The translations under genes were made by a program, and so were the position numbers. A stretch of 64,000 nucleotides of DNA from Mucilaginibacter sp. KACC 22063 (GTDB lineage Bacteria; Bacteroidota; Bacteroidia; Sphingobacteriales; Sphingobacteriaceae): positions 1,736,001 through 1,800,000 of the forward strand of contig NZ_CP117877.1 of NCBI RefSeq assembly GCF_028736115.1, read 5' to 3'. Positions within the stretch are counted from its first letter, which is position 1, and each line of letters begins with the position of its first letter. The notes below the pieces were generated by a model. The model searched no databases, was not told the origin of the DNA, and saw only the letters and a list, made by a program, of their open reading frames with translations. Below, one piece after another: positions 17,847 through 27,161 of this stretch.

Positions 17847-17915
17847 TGTTTACAGTATCAGCATCTTAATTGAAAAATCATTTCACAAACTTTGAGTTGA
17901 CTTTTCACTAAACGG

Positions 17916-17937
17916 GGCGCAATAGCCAGATTGCGCC
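17916..17937 (-). terminator. Possible weak terminator
   Basis: 8-bp stem GGCGCAAT/ATTGCGCC with a 6-base loop downstream of the SDR gene on the minus strand, but without a T-run. Confidence 0.3.
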
Positions 17938-18005
17938 GGGTTAAAGGCACAATCTGTTACTGCTTTATATAATATAATAGGGGTAAAGCGATTTAAAGAG
18001 TTTGA

Positions 18006-19166
18006 TCACGGATCTATTGCGCCTTCTAACAGGTTGATGCGCTCGATATATTTCAAACACTTATGAATGTATACATGGCCTGGCAGGGAAGGAGTGATAC
18101 CCAGATCCTCAATAATGCGGGAGTTGTCAAATCGTTGTCCTAACTCTGCAAATTCTATGTAAGGGTCTAATCCTGCAAAAAGGATCCTTAGATTGGTTAC
18201 ATCTTCAAAACTTTCCTCAATATAATCCAGGTAATCCTGGTGCTCAAATAATTCATGATTTGAAGGAAGCTTGCCTTTAGCCCAAAGTTTTAAAGGGTTA
18301 AGCATTTCTTTACCAACAAACTGGTGTGGCAACAGGTCATCAAAATGATGATCAAACACCTTTGCCAATTGCAAAGCCGATGTACAGGCATCGTTACCGG
18401 CAGATATATGATAAACACGGTAGTTTCTTTTTACAAAAAGCAGTTGTGTCATTACATCGGCGACAAAATCAACAGGAACCATATCCAAAGACGCATACGG
18501 GTTGGCAGGCACTAAGCGTAACTTGTTCATGGTTGCAAGCGCCCATAAAATTACAGGCGAACGAGGTTCAATGCCCCGGCTATCGCCCATAATAATAGAT
18601 GGCCTGACAACAAGTATCTTATCTTCGGGCAGGTGTTCTTTTAATAATTGTTCACCTCTGAGTTTAGTGTAAGTATATTTTACTAAATGAGTGGCGTTAT
18701 TATTTGGAGATTCATCTTCGGTCACCAACCTGTGTTTTACATCTTTTCCGCAGATGGTAGCAGTGCCTACATACATAAATGTGTTAAGGCTGTTCAGCTG
18801 CTTTGCCCATAATAAAATTTTTGTCAGGCCACCGATGTTTGCCTTTTCAACCAGGTCATCTTTTACTTTGGCAAATGATGTATTGGCTGCAGAATGAATA
18901 ATGGTTGTAACGTTGTTTAATAAAGGACTCTGTTTTAATTGAGTGGTAAGGCCGTCATCAAATAAGTCGCCGATGACAGGGATGATCTTCGTTTCATCAA
19001 ATTCGTCGTTATGCAGCGCAAATATGTGCTGTAGTCGATTCCGCCCATCCTCAACTGATGCCGCCCTTATCAGGCAAAAAATTTTGTTTACTTCGCTCTT
19101 TTTGGAAAGTTTTACCAAAACCTCACCACCGACGAGGCCGGTTGCACCTGTCAAAAATATTTCCAT
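18006..19166 (-). CDS. SDR-family oxidoreductase (NAD_binding_4 / thioester-reductase-like)
   Basis: 386 residues. GATGLVGGEV (about 7-16) is the dinucleotide-binding loop, and YTYTK is the SDR catalytic Tyr-x-x-x-Lys. The order and content (HSAANTSF, VRPSIIMGDSRG, VPVDFVAD) fit the NAD_binding_4 group, which includes fatty acyl reductases and the reductase domain of NRPS enzymes, though this is a stand-alone domain with no carrier protein. Substrate unknown. It lies 17 bases downstream of the SMR gene and probably shares its transcript. Confidence 0.78.
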   Translation of the reverse strand: MEIFLTGATGLVGGEVLVKLSKKSEVNKIFCLIRAASVEDGRNRLQHIFALHNDEFDETKIIPVIGDLFDDGLTTQLKQSPLLNNVTTIIHSAANTSFAKVKDDLVEKANIGGLTKILLWAKQLNSLNTFMYVGTATICGKDVKHRLVTEDESPNNNATHLVKYTYTKLRGEQLLKEHLPEDKILVVRPSIIMGDSRGIEPRSPVILWALATMNKLRLVPANPYASLDMVPVDFVADVMTQLLFVKRNYRVYHISAGNDACTSALQLAKVFDHHFDDLLPHQFVGKEMLNPLKLWAKGKLPSNHELFEHQDYLDYIEESFEDVTNLRILFAGLDPYIEFAELGQRFDNSRIIEDLGITPSLPGHVYIHKCLKYIERINLLEGAIDP

Positions 19167-19183
19167 TTTAATACAATTATATA

Positions 19184-19498
19184 CTAGTCAAAAAGCTCCA
19201 GTCCGAGGATACCAAGTATGATCAGAGAGATTGATACTACCTTTGCTATAGATACCTGCTCTTTAAAGAACAGAATGCCGATAATGGCTATCAATGCTGT
19301 GCCTGCGGATGCCCAGATGCCGTAGGCTATACCTACTTCCATTTTTTCGAGTACAAACACAAGGGCCGCCAGGCTGGAGCTGTAAAAAACAAACACTAAG
19401 ACAGATGGAATCAACTTGGTGAAGCCTTCGGCGTATTTCATGGAGATGGTTCCTAGTACCTCAAAAACAATCCCAATAAAAAGATATACCCACTTCAT
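19184..19498 (-). CDS. Small multidrug resistance (SMR/EmrE) family transporter
   Basis: 104 residues, four membrane helices. Glu13 in FEVLGTISMKYAEGFT corresponds to EmrE Glu14, the proton/substrate site; AYGIWASAGTA is the TM3 signature. It should export cationic drugs or guanidinium-like compounds by proton antiport as a dimer. It is the first gene of a likely operon with the SDR gene. Confidence 0.9.
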   Translation of the reverse strand: MKWVYLFIGIVFEVLGTISMKYAEGFTKLIPSVLVFVFYSSSLAALVFVLEKMEVGIAYGIWASAGTALIAIIGILFFKEQVSIAKVVSISLIILGILGLELFD

Positions 19499-19586
19499 TT
19501 AGTTATCATACTGGCTGGTATTTAATATCAGCCTTTTCATTTATCTCCTGACAAATGTTGAAAACGATAGTGAAGATTTGATTAAG

Positions 19587-19641
19587 AAGTGCATTAGAAA
19601 TATATTAGAAGTGTATTAGAGCTATATTGGAAATGCTATGC
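19587..19641. repeat. Five phased 11-bp direct repeats
   Basis: AAGTGCATTAG, AAATATATTAG, AAGTGTATTAG, AGCTATATTGG and AAATGCTATGC in direct succession. The 11-base period is about one helical turn, as in arrays bound by response regulators or LytTR proteins. They lie about 90-140 bases upstream of the SMR start codon and upstream of the tRNA gene. Confidence 0.5.
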
Positions 19642-19736
19642 ATTATATTTTTCGATGGTTTGTAGTATTATAATCGCTTTACGGATACTGTTACGACAAG
19701 AAACCAAATTGAGGCCCAAAACCTCTTAAAATAATT

Positions 19737-19744
19737 TATATTTG
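19737..19744 (+). promoter_or_regulatory. -7 promoter element of tRNA-Arg
   Basis: TATATTTG, a match to TAnnTTTG, ends 10 bases before the tRNA 5' end. Confidence 0.6.
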
Positions 19745-19754
19745 CGCACCATTA

Positions 19755-19826
19755 GTTCCCGTAGTTCAATGGATAGAATGTCAGATTCCGGTTCTGATGA
19801 TGGGGGTTCGAATCCCTTCGGGAACA
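19755..19826 (+). tRNA. tRNA-Arg (anticodon CCG)
   Basis: A 72-base cloverleaf: acceptor GTTCCCG/CGGGAAC with discriminator A, D-arm with GTTC/GAAT, anticodon stem TCAGA/TCTGA around loop TTCCGGT (anticodon CCG, reads CGG), and T-arm with TTCGAAT loop. The T-stem uses two G-T pairs. The CCA end is not encoded. A terminator follows directly. Confidence 0.92.
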
Positions 19827-19829
19827 CAA

Positions 19830-19862
19830 AAAAGGCGGTTTAATTTAAACCGCCTTTTGTTT
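19830..19862 (+). terminator. Terminator of tRNA-Arg
   Basis: Stem AAAAGGCGGTTT (19830-19841) with AAACCGCCTTTT (19847-19858), then T-rich sequence. Confidence 0.8.
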
Positions 19863-19896
19863 TCCAAGCAAAAAGTTAAAATGATTTTGCCTTTAA

Positions 19897-20286
19897 TTAC
19901 TGCACAGCAATTGTATCAGTGAACATCGGTATTGAATCTGTTTTAGTTCGTGAGGCAGTTATTTTTAAAACAGATGACCCTGTTTTCATAGCCGAGAATT
20001 TCCAGGTATCTGTTCCAAAATCTCCCATCATAGATTTGTTGGAGGGGTCTTTATGGCTGTGACTAATTAAAGTAAGTATTGAGGCATCAAGTATGGGGTC
20101 GTTAAAACGATAGCCGTTATCACCCGGATTGCCTAAAGTTAACAGAAAGGTTTGGCCTGCTTTTACTGCTAATGTTTTACCTGAATCGTACTCTGTTAAT
20201 GTTTTAACAGGTTCATTATTATCTTTTTTGCATGAAGCAAAAGCAAATAATGAAATCAGAATTATGGCTGCGAAGTTTTTAGTCAT
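19897..20286 (-). CDS. Chagasin/I42-like protease-inhibitor lipoprotein
   Basis: 129 residues with a lipoprotein signal (FAFASCKK, lipidated Cys near 19). The body resembles the I42/chagasin fold: NPGDNGYRF corresponds to the NPTTGY loop that blocks cysteine proteases, and DTWKFSAMKTGSSVLKI to the later conserved loop-strand. It may inhibit cysteine proteases in the periplasm or at the surface; this is from motif similarity only. It is a single gene. Confidence 0.65.
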   Translation of the reverse strand: MTKNFAAIILISLFAFASCKKDNNEPVKTLTEYDSGKTLAVKAGQTFLLTLGNPGDNGYRFNDPILDASILTLISHSHKDPSNKSMMGDFGTDTWKFSAMKTGSSVLKITASRTKTDSIPMFTDTIAVQ

Positions 20287-20388
20287 GATTATAAGATTAG
20301 GTTAATGAAGGTTATAATCATAATACGCGATAATGTCATTTAGTGATACACGCAATGCATTATTAATCCAGATATCTTGTTGGTTTTA

Positions 20389-21063
20389 TTACAACCCATT
20401 ATAATAAGTGATCAACTTTTTTAAATCATCTTCATTATTAAAATTGATTTTTTGACTATCTATATAGCTTTTTAGCTGAGGTGCTTTGTCATTTAAAACG
20501 GCAAGTAATTGTTCTCTGTTAGGTTTAATTCTTGCTATTTTGTTGTCCCTGAAAATATAGTAGGTTCGGGTCTCAGTATATCTTCCGTCAATGGGAGCAT
20601 TGTTGTCATCTCTCGTTTGTCTTATGGAAACTTTATTGTGTTTAAGCAGCATTGTTTTGCCTGCAGCAATCACTTCATAATAAGTATCACTTTTTAAGCC
20701 ATCTATTTTCGGAAACTGACTGGCAAATACCCGCTCACGGTCGCCATAAAGTGTGAAGATTTTTACAGGCGTTGCAAATCTTTGAGGTTCGTCGCCTTTG
20801 TTATAAACAAAAGTTAAAAGATTATTACTCTCATCAAATTTTAACATGAGCCCTTTAAATGTTTTACCATCCAGATTGGTAATTTGTCCGGGCACCCAGT
20901 CATCGTATACATAAGGCGAACCTTTAACCTTTGCAAAAGTACTTACAGGTATTGGGTTGCCTAAGTTGTCAGTAACAGGGGTTTGCGAGTTTGACCCATA
21001 TTGTGCATATGCACTTACACTAAACAAAAGGGCTATCGGTAGAAATTGGAATATCTTTTTCAT
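20389..21063 (-). CDS. Secreted hypothetical protein
   Basis: 224 residues, signal peptide ending near SAYAQ. The body contains YVYDDWVPGQITNLDGKTF, a long Lys/Asn/Asp-rich region and a C-terminal DDLKKLITYYNGL. No family recognised; probably a periplasmic protein. The RND efflux operon ends 196 bases to its left is not obviously linked, being upstream in opposite gene order. Confidence 0.55.
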   Translation of the reverse strand: MKKIFQFLPIALLFSVSAYAQYGSNSQTPVTDNLGNPIPVSTFAKVKGSPYVYDDWVPGQITNLDGKTFKGLMLKFDESNNLLTFVYNKGDEPQRFATPVKIFTLYGDRERVFASQFPKIDGLKSDTYYEVIAAGKTMLLKHNKVSIRQTRDDNNAPIDGRYTETRTYYIFRDNKIARIKPNREQLLAVLNDKAPQLKSYIDSQKINFNNEDDLKKLITYYNGL

Positions 21064-21221
21064 GATTAAACTGATAGTGACTATATATGCCGTATGCAGA
21101 AAATTTTATTCGGGCATTGGTTTAAATGTTATTACTACTAACGTACTAATAATGAACAACATTACCAACTATATCAGTTATGAAATTTGTTGGGGTCCCT
21201 TGTTGTTAAATAAAGGCGCAA

Positions 21222-21253
21222 TAAGAAAAGCGGGCACTTTAACAATGCCCGCT
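21222..21253 (-). terminator. Terminator of the RND efflux operon
   Basis: Stem AGCGGGCA/TGCCCGCT (21229-21236 with 21246-21253), followed by TTTTCTTATT on the minus strand, downstream of the TolC-like gene. Confidence 0.8.
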
Positions 21254-21259
21254 CAGGTG

Positions 21260-22708
21260 TTATTTCCAACCACCACCTAACGCACGGTAGAGGCTTACTT
21301 CATTTAAAAAGATATTCTTCTTGGCGTTGGCCATTTCCAATTCAGCATCAAGTACATTGCGCTGAGCGGTAATTACTTCCAGATAAGATGCCCGGCCAAC
21401 CAGGTACAAATCATTGGATACCTGTACTGCATTTTTTAAAGAGTTTACTTCCTGTTGTTTGTAGCTGAAAAACTTGCTGTAGTTTTCCATGCCTTTCAGG
21501 CTGTTCATTACTTCCTGATAGCCGGAGATCACCGCTTTTTGATAGCCATACAGGGCTGCTTTAGCCTCGGCAACTTTATAGTTGTAGTTCGATTTAATGC
21601 GGCTGCGGTTTAACAAGGGCGCTGTTAAGCCACCAATAATCCCAAACACTGCCGAACCCGGATTAAACAATACTGCTGCCTTAAAGGCATTATAACCAGC
21701 ATACGGCGTAAGTGTTAACGAAGGGAAAAAGGCAGCACGTGCCGAACGGATGTCTGCATTAAGTGCCGTTAGCTCTAACTCTGCCTGGCGAATGTCGGGA
21801 CGGTTAAGCAGCAGTTGCGTAGGTACGCCTGTTTTTAATTTCTCAGGCATGGTCAACGTCATGATTGAAGTATCGCGCAAAACAGGCGCGTTAAATTTAC
21901 CTGTCAATAACCTGAGCTGATTTTCAGTTTCGGTAATTTGCTGGGAAGTTGTGTATTGCAAGCCGCGGGTATGTGCCAGCTGTGCCTCAAACTGCTGTAC
22001 GGCAAGTTCTGTAGCACGGCCACCCAGTTTTTGTACTTTAACAATTTCAAGTGCGTTTTCCTGCAACACAATGTTGCGCTTAATGATATTCAGTTCAAGG
22101 TCAAGCGCCAGTAGCTGGTAATATTGCGAAGCAATTTCCGCAGCCAGCTCGGTTGTAATTAACCTGAAGCCACTTTGTGTTGCCAGAAATCGTGCTAAGG
22201 CAGCTTTCTTTTGGTTATTCAGCTTTCCCCAGATGTCAATCTCCCACGAGCTGCGCAAACCGATAAAATAATCAGGCGTAGGGTTGGGGATACGCTGTTT
22301 ATCATTAATGTTTGGCGATAGGTTGGTATCATAGTTACCAACGCCGTTCATGGTATAGTCGCCATAGCGCTCAATACCTGCGCTTGCATTAAAATCTATG
22401 GTAGGCAACAGTAACGATTTGCTGTACTTTAAGTTAGCGCCAGCCATTTGTATGCGTTGCAATGCGCCCTGCAAATCAAGGTTAGCGTGCAAAGCGGTAT
22501 CAATTAATTGCAGCAGGTAAGCATCCCTGAAAAAACTTCTTACCGGGGTGTTGCCTGCGTTTGTAGTATCGGTTGTACGTTCAAATGTGTCTGGTAAAAC
22601 CATAGCCGATTTTACCGTTACGGCTTTGTAGTTTTTACAGCCTGCCGCTACAAACAGCAGCAAGATAAATATGGATGTATATTTATGATAGTTTTTCAAA
22701 GTGTGCAT
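21260..22708 (-). CDS. RND efflux outer-membrane channel (TolC/OprM/NodT-like lipoprotein)
   Basis: 482 residues with a lipoprotein-type signal (VAAGCKN). The body has the two TolC-like outer-membrane efflux repeats: GNTPVRSFFRDAYLLQLIDTALHANLDLQ, LLNRPDIRQAELELTALN and, near the end, YLVGRASYLEVITAQRNVLDAELEMA. It forms the trimeric exit duct for the adjacent RND pump. It starts 2 bases after the pump stop codon, so the genes are coupled in the order MFP, pump, channel. Confidence 0.9.
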   Translation of the reverse strand: MHTLKNYHKYTSIFILLLFVAAGCKNYKAVTVKSAMVLPDTFERTTDTTNAGNTPVRSFFRDAYLLQLIDTALHANLDLQGALQRIQMAGANLKYSKSLLLPTIDFNASAGIERYGDYTMNGVGNYDTNLSPNINDKQRIPNPTPDYFIGLRSSWEIDIWGKLNNQKKAALARFLATQSGFRLITTELAAEIASQYYQLLALDLELNIIKRNIVLQENALEIVKVQKLGGRATELAVQQFEAQLAHTRGLQYTTSQQITETENQLRLLTGKFNAPVLRDTSIMTLTMPEKLKTGVPTQLLLNRPDIRQAELELTALNADIRSARAAFFPSLTLTPYAGYNAFKAAVLFNPGSAVFGIIGGLTAPLLNRSRIKSNYNYKVAEAKAALYGYQKAVISGYQEVMNSLKGMENYSKFFSYKQQEVNSLKNAVQVSNDLYLVGRASYLEVITAQRNVLDAELEMANAKKNIFLNEVSLYRALGGGWK

Positions 22709-22710
22709 AA

Positions 22711-25700
22711 TCAGTTCATGTTAACAGAATCGGTTTCTAATACCGGGTGATGGGCATGTTCTTGTTTTGGCTTTTGTTTACGGGCTGCCAGAGTTGCAAA
22801 AATCACATACAAGCCAGGGATAAGCAGCAAACCGAAAATGGTACCGAAAAGCATACCCCCGGCAGCAGCTGTACCTATTGAACGGTTACCCATTGCACCT
22901 GCGCCGGAGGCAATACACAATGGTATTAAACCAGCCACAAATGCTAAGGATGTCATCAGGATGGGGCGCAAACGCGACACCGCGCCTTCAACAGCGGCAT
23001 TTAAAACACTGAGGCCCTGCTTTTGCCTTTGGACGGCAAACTCGATGATCAGGATGGCATTTTTACCCAGCAAGCCAATGAGCATTACCAATGCCACCTG
23101 TGCATAAATGTTATTCTCTAAACCTAAAACCTTGAGGAAGAAAAATGCCCCGAATATGCCCGTAGGTAACGACAGGATTACTGGTAAGGGTAGCAGGAAG
23201 CTTTCGTACTGCGCTGCAAGTAACAGGTAAACAAATATTAAACAGATAATGAAAATATAGATGGCCTGGTTACCGGAAAGGATCTGCTCGCGTGTCATGC
23301 CCGACCATTCAAAGGTATAACCCTTTGGCAGTGTCTTGGCAGCAACCTGCTTAATGGCGTTAATAGCATCGCCGCTACTGTAACCTGGCGCTGCATCACC
23401 CGTTACCATGGCGGAGGTATACATATTATAGCGGGTCAACTGCTCTGGCCCGAAAATACGTTTCATGCTGATGAAGGTGGAGAATGGAACCATTTCGCCT
23501 TTATTGTTTTTGATCATCAGCTGCAATACATCTTCAGGTTTCGACCGGAACTCGGGCGAGGCCTGTACCATCACCTTATAAAGCTGCCCAAAGCGGATGA
23601 AGTTTGATGCATAATAACTACCCATCAGCGTTTGCAGGGTCGACATTGCTTCGTCAATGGTAATGCCTTTTTGCGCAGCCATAGCTTGGTCCACAGAGAT
23701 CATATACTGCGGGAAGTTGGCATCGAAACTGCTGAACGCGCCGGAAATCTGCGGCGTTTTATTTAGGGCATCAATGAACTTGTTAGTTGTCTGTGCTGTC
23801 TTTTGCAAGTCGCCTGTTCCGGTTTTATCCAATACCCTGATCTCGAAACCGCTGGAGTTACCAAAGCCCGGTACGGTAGGAGGAGGGAAGAACTGGATAG
23901 AAGCATCAGCAATGTTACGGCACTTGGCCTCCAGTTCTTTCATCACTTTTTCAAGCGAAGCATCCCGTTCATCCCATGATTTTAAGTTGATCATGGCCAT
24001 ACCATATGAGGCGCCTGCAATCTCATTGACAAGGCTATAACCTGCCAGTGTGGATACAGATTCGATATCTTTTATCGATTTACTTTTCTCCTGTATGGCA
24101 GAAAGTACCTGCTCCGTACGTTCAACCGTTGCACCCGATGGTGTGGTAACGTTCACATAAATTACACCCTGGTCTTCGGTAGGGATAAAGCCTGTAGGCA
24201 AAATGGCACTTAAACCCCAGGTTGCCGCAAAAAAGAAGGCCAGCATTACAAAGGTGATTATCCTGCGGCCCGCCACTTTGGTTACAAAGCCCGAGTACTT
24301 ATCAGATATAGCATCATAACGTTTGTTGAAACCGCCAAAGAAACGACCAAGTAAACCTTTGCGTTTGCCTGTGTCCTGATGCTTCAGCATAATGGCGCAA
24401 AGGGCAGGGGTAAGTGTTACGGCATTTATACCTGAAATAACAATAGCTATGGCCAGTGTTAACGAAAACTGCCTGTAAAATACACCAACCGGACCCGACA
24501 TAAATGCTACCGGAACAAAAACTGCCGACATTACCAGCGTAATGGCCACGATTGCTCCGCTGATATCTTTCATGGCGGCAATGGTAGCATCCATCGGCGA
24601 CAAGTGTTCTTCAGCCATTTTTACGTGTACAGCTTCAACTACCACAATTGCATTATCCACAACAATACCAATGGCCAGTACCAGTGCAAACAGGGTAAGC
24701 AGGTTAATGGAGAAACCTAAAGTCTGCATAAAGAACAGTGTACCTATTAATGCCACAGGTACAGCAAGGGCAGGTATTAAGGTAGACCTGAAATCCTGAA
24801 GGAAAAGATATACAACAATAAACACTAACAAAAAGGCTTCAACAAGTGTGCGTAGTACCTCGTGTATGGAAGCATCAAGGAAGCGCGAAACGTCATAGTT
24901 GACGTTATAGGTCATTCCCGACGGGAACTGTGTAGACTTTAATTCTGCCATGCGCTGTTTGATGTTGTTGATTACATCACGCGCGTTTGATCCCGGCCGC
25001 TGCTTGATCATGATAGAAGCTGAAGGCCTGCCATCAGTTTTTGATACCATGCCATAAGTCAAGGCGCCAAACTCTACATCGGCAACCTGTTGCAGCTTTA
25101 AAATAGAACCCGTGCTATCTGCACGGAGTACTATATTTTTATACTGATCCGGTTCAAAGAATTTACCCGGATAACGCAATACATACTGCAATAGTTGCGG
25201 AGACTTATCAGAACTTTGGCCGGTTTTTCCGGGAGCCGCTTCAACGTTTTGCGCGCGTATGGCTTTAATGACATCATCGGTTGAAACGTGATATGCCGCC
25301 ATACGGTCGGGTTTTAACCAAACGCGCATGGCATACTCTTTCGCACCCATAATTTCGGCGCGGCCAACACCGTCAATACGTTTAAGCTCTTGCAAAACGT
25401 TTATATCGGCAAAGTTATAAATGAACTTTTCGTCAAGCGTGCTGTCCTGGCTCATAACGTTCAGGTACATCAGCATACTGTTCACCTCTTTTTCTGTAGT
25501 TACCCCAGCTTTAATAACCTCTTCGGGTAACTCGTCTATGATGGTCGACACGCGGTTTTGTACGTTTACCGCCGCCTGGTCGGGATCTATTCCAACGTTA
25601 AAGTAAATCTGTATAACGGTTAAACCGTCGTTACTACATACGGTAGACATGTACGTCATGCCCGGTACGCCGTTAATAGCACGTTCGAGCGGGGTGGCTA

Positions 25701-25881
25701 CTGCTTTGGCGCATACTTCGGCATTTGCACCTGTGTAGTTAGCCGTTACGGTAACTGACGGTGGTACAATGTCCGGAAATTGGGTAACCGGCAAGGTTAG
25801 CAACGCCAGTACACCCAATAGGGTAATGATTAATGAAATTACGAGCGACAACACCGGCCGCCTGATAAATATGTTGAACAT
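22711..25881 (-). CDS. RND multidrug efflux permease, HAE1 family
   Basis: 1056 residues, the usual HAE1 length, with 12 predicted membrane helices and two large periplasmic loops. FIRRPVLSLVISLIITLLG opens the protein, VVDNAIVVVEAV in TM4 carries the proton-relay Asp (the second Asp of the usual DD pair is Asn), and LLGKNAILIIEFAV in TM10 carries the Lys. It pumps hydrophobic compounds out by proton motive force. Between the MFP and TolC-like genes it completes a tripartite system. Confidence 0.95.
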   Translation of the reverse strand: MFNIFIRRPVLSLVISLIITLLGVLALLTLPVTQFPDIVPPSVTVTANYTGANAEVCAKAVATPLERAINGVPGMTYMSTVCSNDGLTVIQIYFNVGIDPDQAAVNVQNRVSTIIDELPEEVIKAGVTTEKEVNSMLMYLNVMSQDSTLDEKFIYNFADINVLQELKRIDGVGRAEIMGAKEYAMRVWLKPDRMAAYHVSTDDVIKAIRAQNVEAAPGKTGQSSDKSPQLLQYVLRYPGKFFEPDQYKNIVLRADSTGSILKLQQVADVEFGALTYGMVSKTDGRPSASIMIKQRPGSNARDVINNIKQRMAELKSTQFPSGMTYNVNYDVSRFLDASIHEVLRTLVEAFLLVFIVVYLFLQDFRSTLIPALAVPVALIGTLFFMQTLGFSINLLTLFALVLAIGIVVDNAIVVVEAVHVKMAEEHLSPMDATIAAMKDISGAIVAITLVMSAVFVPVAFMSGPVGVFYRQFSLTLAIAIVISGINAVTLTPALCAIMLKHQDTGKRKGLLGRFFGGFNKRYDAISDKYSGFVTKVAGRRIITFVMLAFFFAATWGLSAILPTGFIPTEDQGVIYVNVTTPSGATVERTEQVLSAIQEKSKSIKDIESVSTLAGYSLVNEIAGASYGMAMINLKSWDERDASLEKVMKELEAKCRNIADASIQFFPPPTVPGFGNSSGFEIRVLDKTGTGDLQKTAQTTNKFIDALNKTPQISGAFSSFDANFPQYMISVDQAMAAQKGITIDEAMSTLQTLMGSYYASNFIRFGQLYKVMVQASPEFRSKPEDVLQLMIKNNKGEMVPFSTFISMKRIFGPEQLTRYNMYTSAMVTGDAAPGYSSGDAINAIKQVAAKTLPKGYTFEWSGMTREQILSGNQAIYIFIICLIFVYLLLAAQYESFLLPLPVILSLPTGIFGAFFFLKVLGLENNIYAQVALVMLIGLLGKNAILIIEFAVQRQKQGLSVLNAAVEGAVSRLRPILMTSLAFVAGLIPLCIASGAGAMGNRSIGTAAAGGMLFGTIFGLLLIPGLYVIFATLAARKQKPKQEHAHHPVLETDSVNMN

Positions 25882-25920
25882 AGTTTTTAGATAGATAATT
25901 AAACATCAGCCCGTGCAGAA

Positions 25921-27057
25921 TTACTGCTTCATGGCCAGCATAGCTGCGGGAGCGGCAGTTGGTTTAATAACCATGCCTTCCCTTACGTTTTGCGTACCTG
26001 CAAATAGGATCCGGTCGCCTGGTTTTAAACCTTCGCGTACTACATAGTAGTGTGCGAGGCGGGTAACCGGTGTAAAGCTTTGCATGTGCAGCATATTATG
26101 TTTATCTACCACGTAAACGTAGCTCTTGTCCTGTATATCAAATACAGACTGTTGCGGAACAAGTAGTACATCATCCACATCAGTAGAGATATATAGCTTG
26201 CCTGTAGCGCCATGGCGCAACAGTTTTTGAGGATTAGGGAAACGTGCGCGGAAAGCGATTGAACCGGTATTTTGTTCAATTTGCCCTTCAACGGTTTCAA
26301 TCTGGCCGGGGTGACTGTAATTGCTACCATCAGAAAGTACCAGTTTTACCTCTTTGGCAGCCTCAGCTGTAGTTGTTTTGCTTGCGCGCTGATATTGCAG
26401 GTACTCGTTTTCGGGGAAACTGAAATAGGCATACATGGCGCTGATGTCTGACAGATCAGTAAGCAGTGCGCCTTCTTCAATCAGGCTTCCTGCTTTAAGC
26501 GGTATACGGTCAATAATGCCATCAAAAGGCGCATGTATTGCCGTATACGCCAAATGGTTTTCTGCCGATTGTACCGATGAACGCGCCTCTTCAATGGTTG
26601 CCTTCTCTGCGGCCAGTTTAGTTTCAGCTACATCAAGTTCTGATTTGGCAATCACCTTTTTGTTCACCAGTAACTTTGTACGTTCTACCTCAAGTTCGGC
26701 AGCACGTGCAGCGGCTACAGCGTTACTCAGCTCAGCTTTGGCCTTGCTTAGCATTACGCGGTATTCTTGGTCATTGATCTTAAAAAGTAGCTGGCCTTTT
26801 TTTACCAGCATACCTTCATCAACAAATATTTTTTCGAGAAAGCCTTTTACACGCGTACGTATCTCTACGTTTTTTACGGCCTGTATATCGGCTACATAAG
26901 CCTTTTGTAAAACGGTGTCTTTAGCTTTTAAAGTAATAACGGGGAGCTTAAGGCTGTCTGCGTTGTCGGCTTTTTCGGCATTGCCCGATGAGCAGGCCGA
27001 GAACATTGCAGGCATTATAATGGCGGCAAGCCAGTAAAAAATTTTCTTACGGTTCAT
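25921..27057 (-). CDS. RND efflux membrane-fusion (adaptor) lipoprotein
   Basis: 378 residues. Lipobox FSACSS at the N-terminus, then the lipoyl/barrel-sandwich hybrid (EIRTRVKGFLEKIFVDEGMLVKKGQLLFKIND), a coiled-coil hairpin of about 70 residues, the second lipoyl half (AYTAIHAPFDGIIDRIPLKAGSLIEEGALL), and a beta-barrel domain with VVREGLKPGDRILFAGTQNVREGM near the C-terminus. It links the RND pump to the TolC-like channel. It is 39 bases upstream of the pump gene in the same operon. Confidence 0.93.
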   Translation of the reverse strand: MNRKKIFYWLAAIIMPAMFSACSSGNAEKADNADSLKLPVITLKAKDTVLQKAYVADIQAVKNVEIRTRVKGFLEKIFVDEGMLVKKGQLLFKINDQEYRVMLSKAKAELSNAVAAARAAELEVERTKLLVNKKVIAKSELDVAETKLAAEKATIEEARSSVQSAENHLAYTAIHAPFDGIIDRIPLKAGSLIEEGALLTDLSDISAMYAYFSFPENEYLQYQRASKTTTAEAAKEVKLVLSDGSNYSHPGQIETVEGQIEQNTGSIAFRARFPNPQKLLRHGATGKLYISTDVDDVLLVPQQSVFDIQDKSYVYVVDKHNMLHMQSFTPVTRLAHYYVVREGLKPGDRILFAGTQNVREGMVIKPTAAPAAMLAMKQ

Positions 27058-27161
27058 TTTTAGTTTTGATTATAACAAAGCGTTTAGTAACGACATAAAG
27101 CCGTTAAAAGATAAGCGGACAACTACTTAAGAGTTGCCGTAAAGCGAAATGTTATATCAAA

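Noticed and set aside
19700..19735. GAGGCCCAAAACCTC before tRNA-Arg as a terminator or attachment site.
   Set aside because: Only four base pairs can form and no T-run or integrase-type gene is nearby.
23657..24040. A 127-codon plus-strand frame in the RND pump gene.
   Set aside because: It is antisense to the conserved pump and has no coding signature.
26435..26899. A 154-codon open frame on the plus strand inside the efflux adaptor gene.
   Set aside because: It is an antisense shadow; composition is low complexity (Ser/Ala) and no start signal or family match is visible, while the minus strand encodes a complete MFP.
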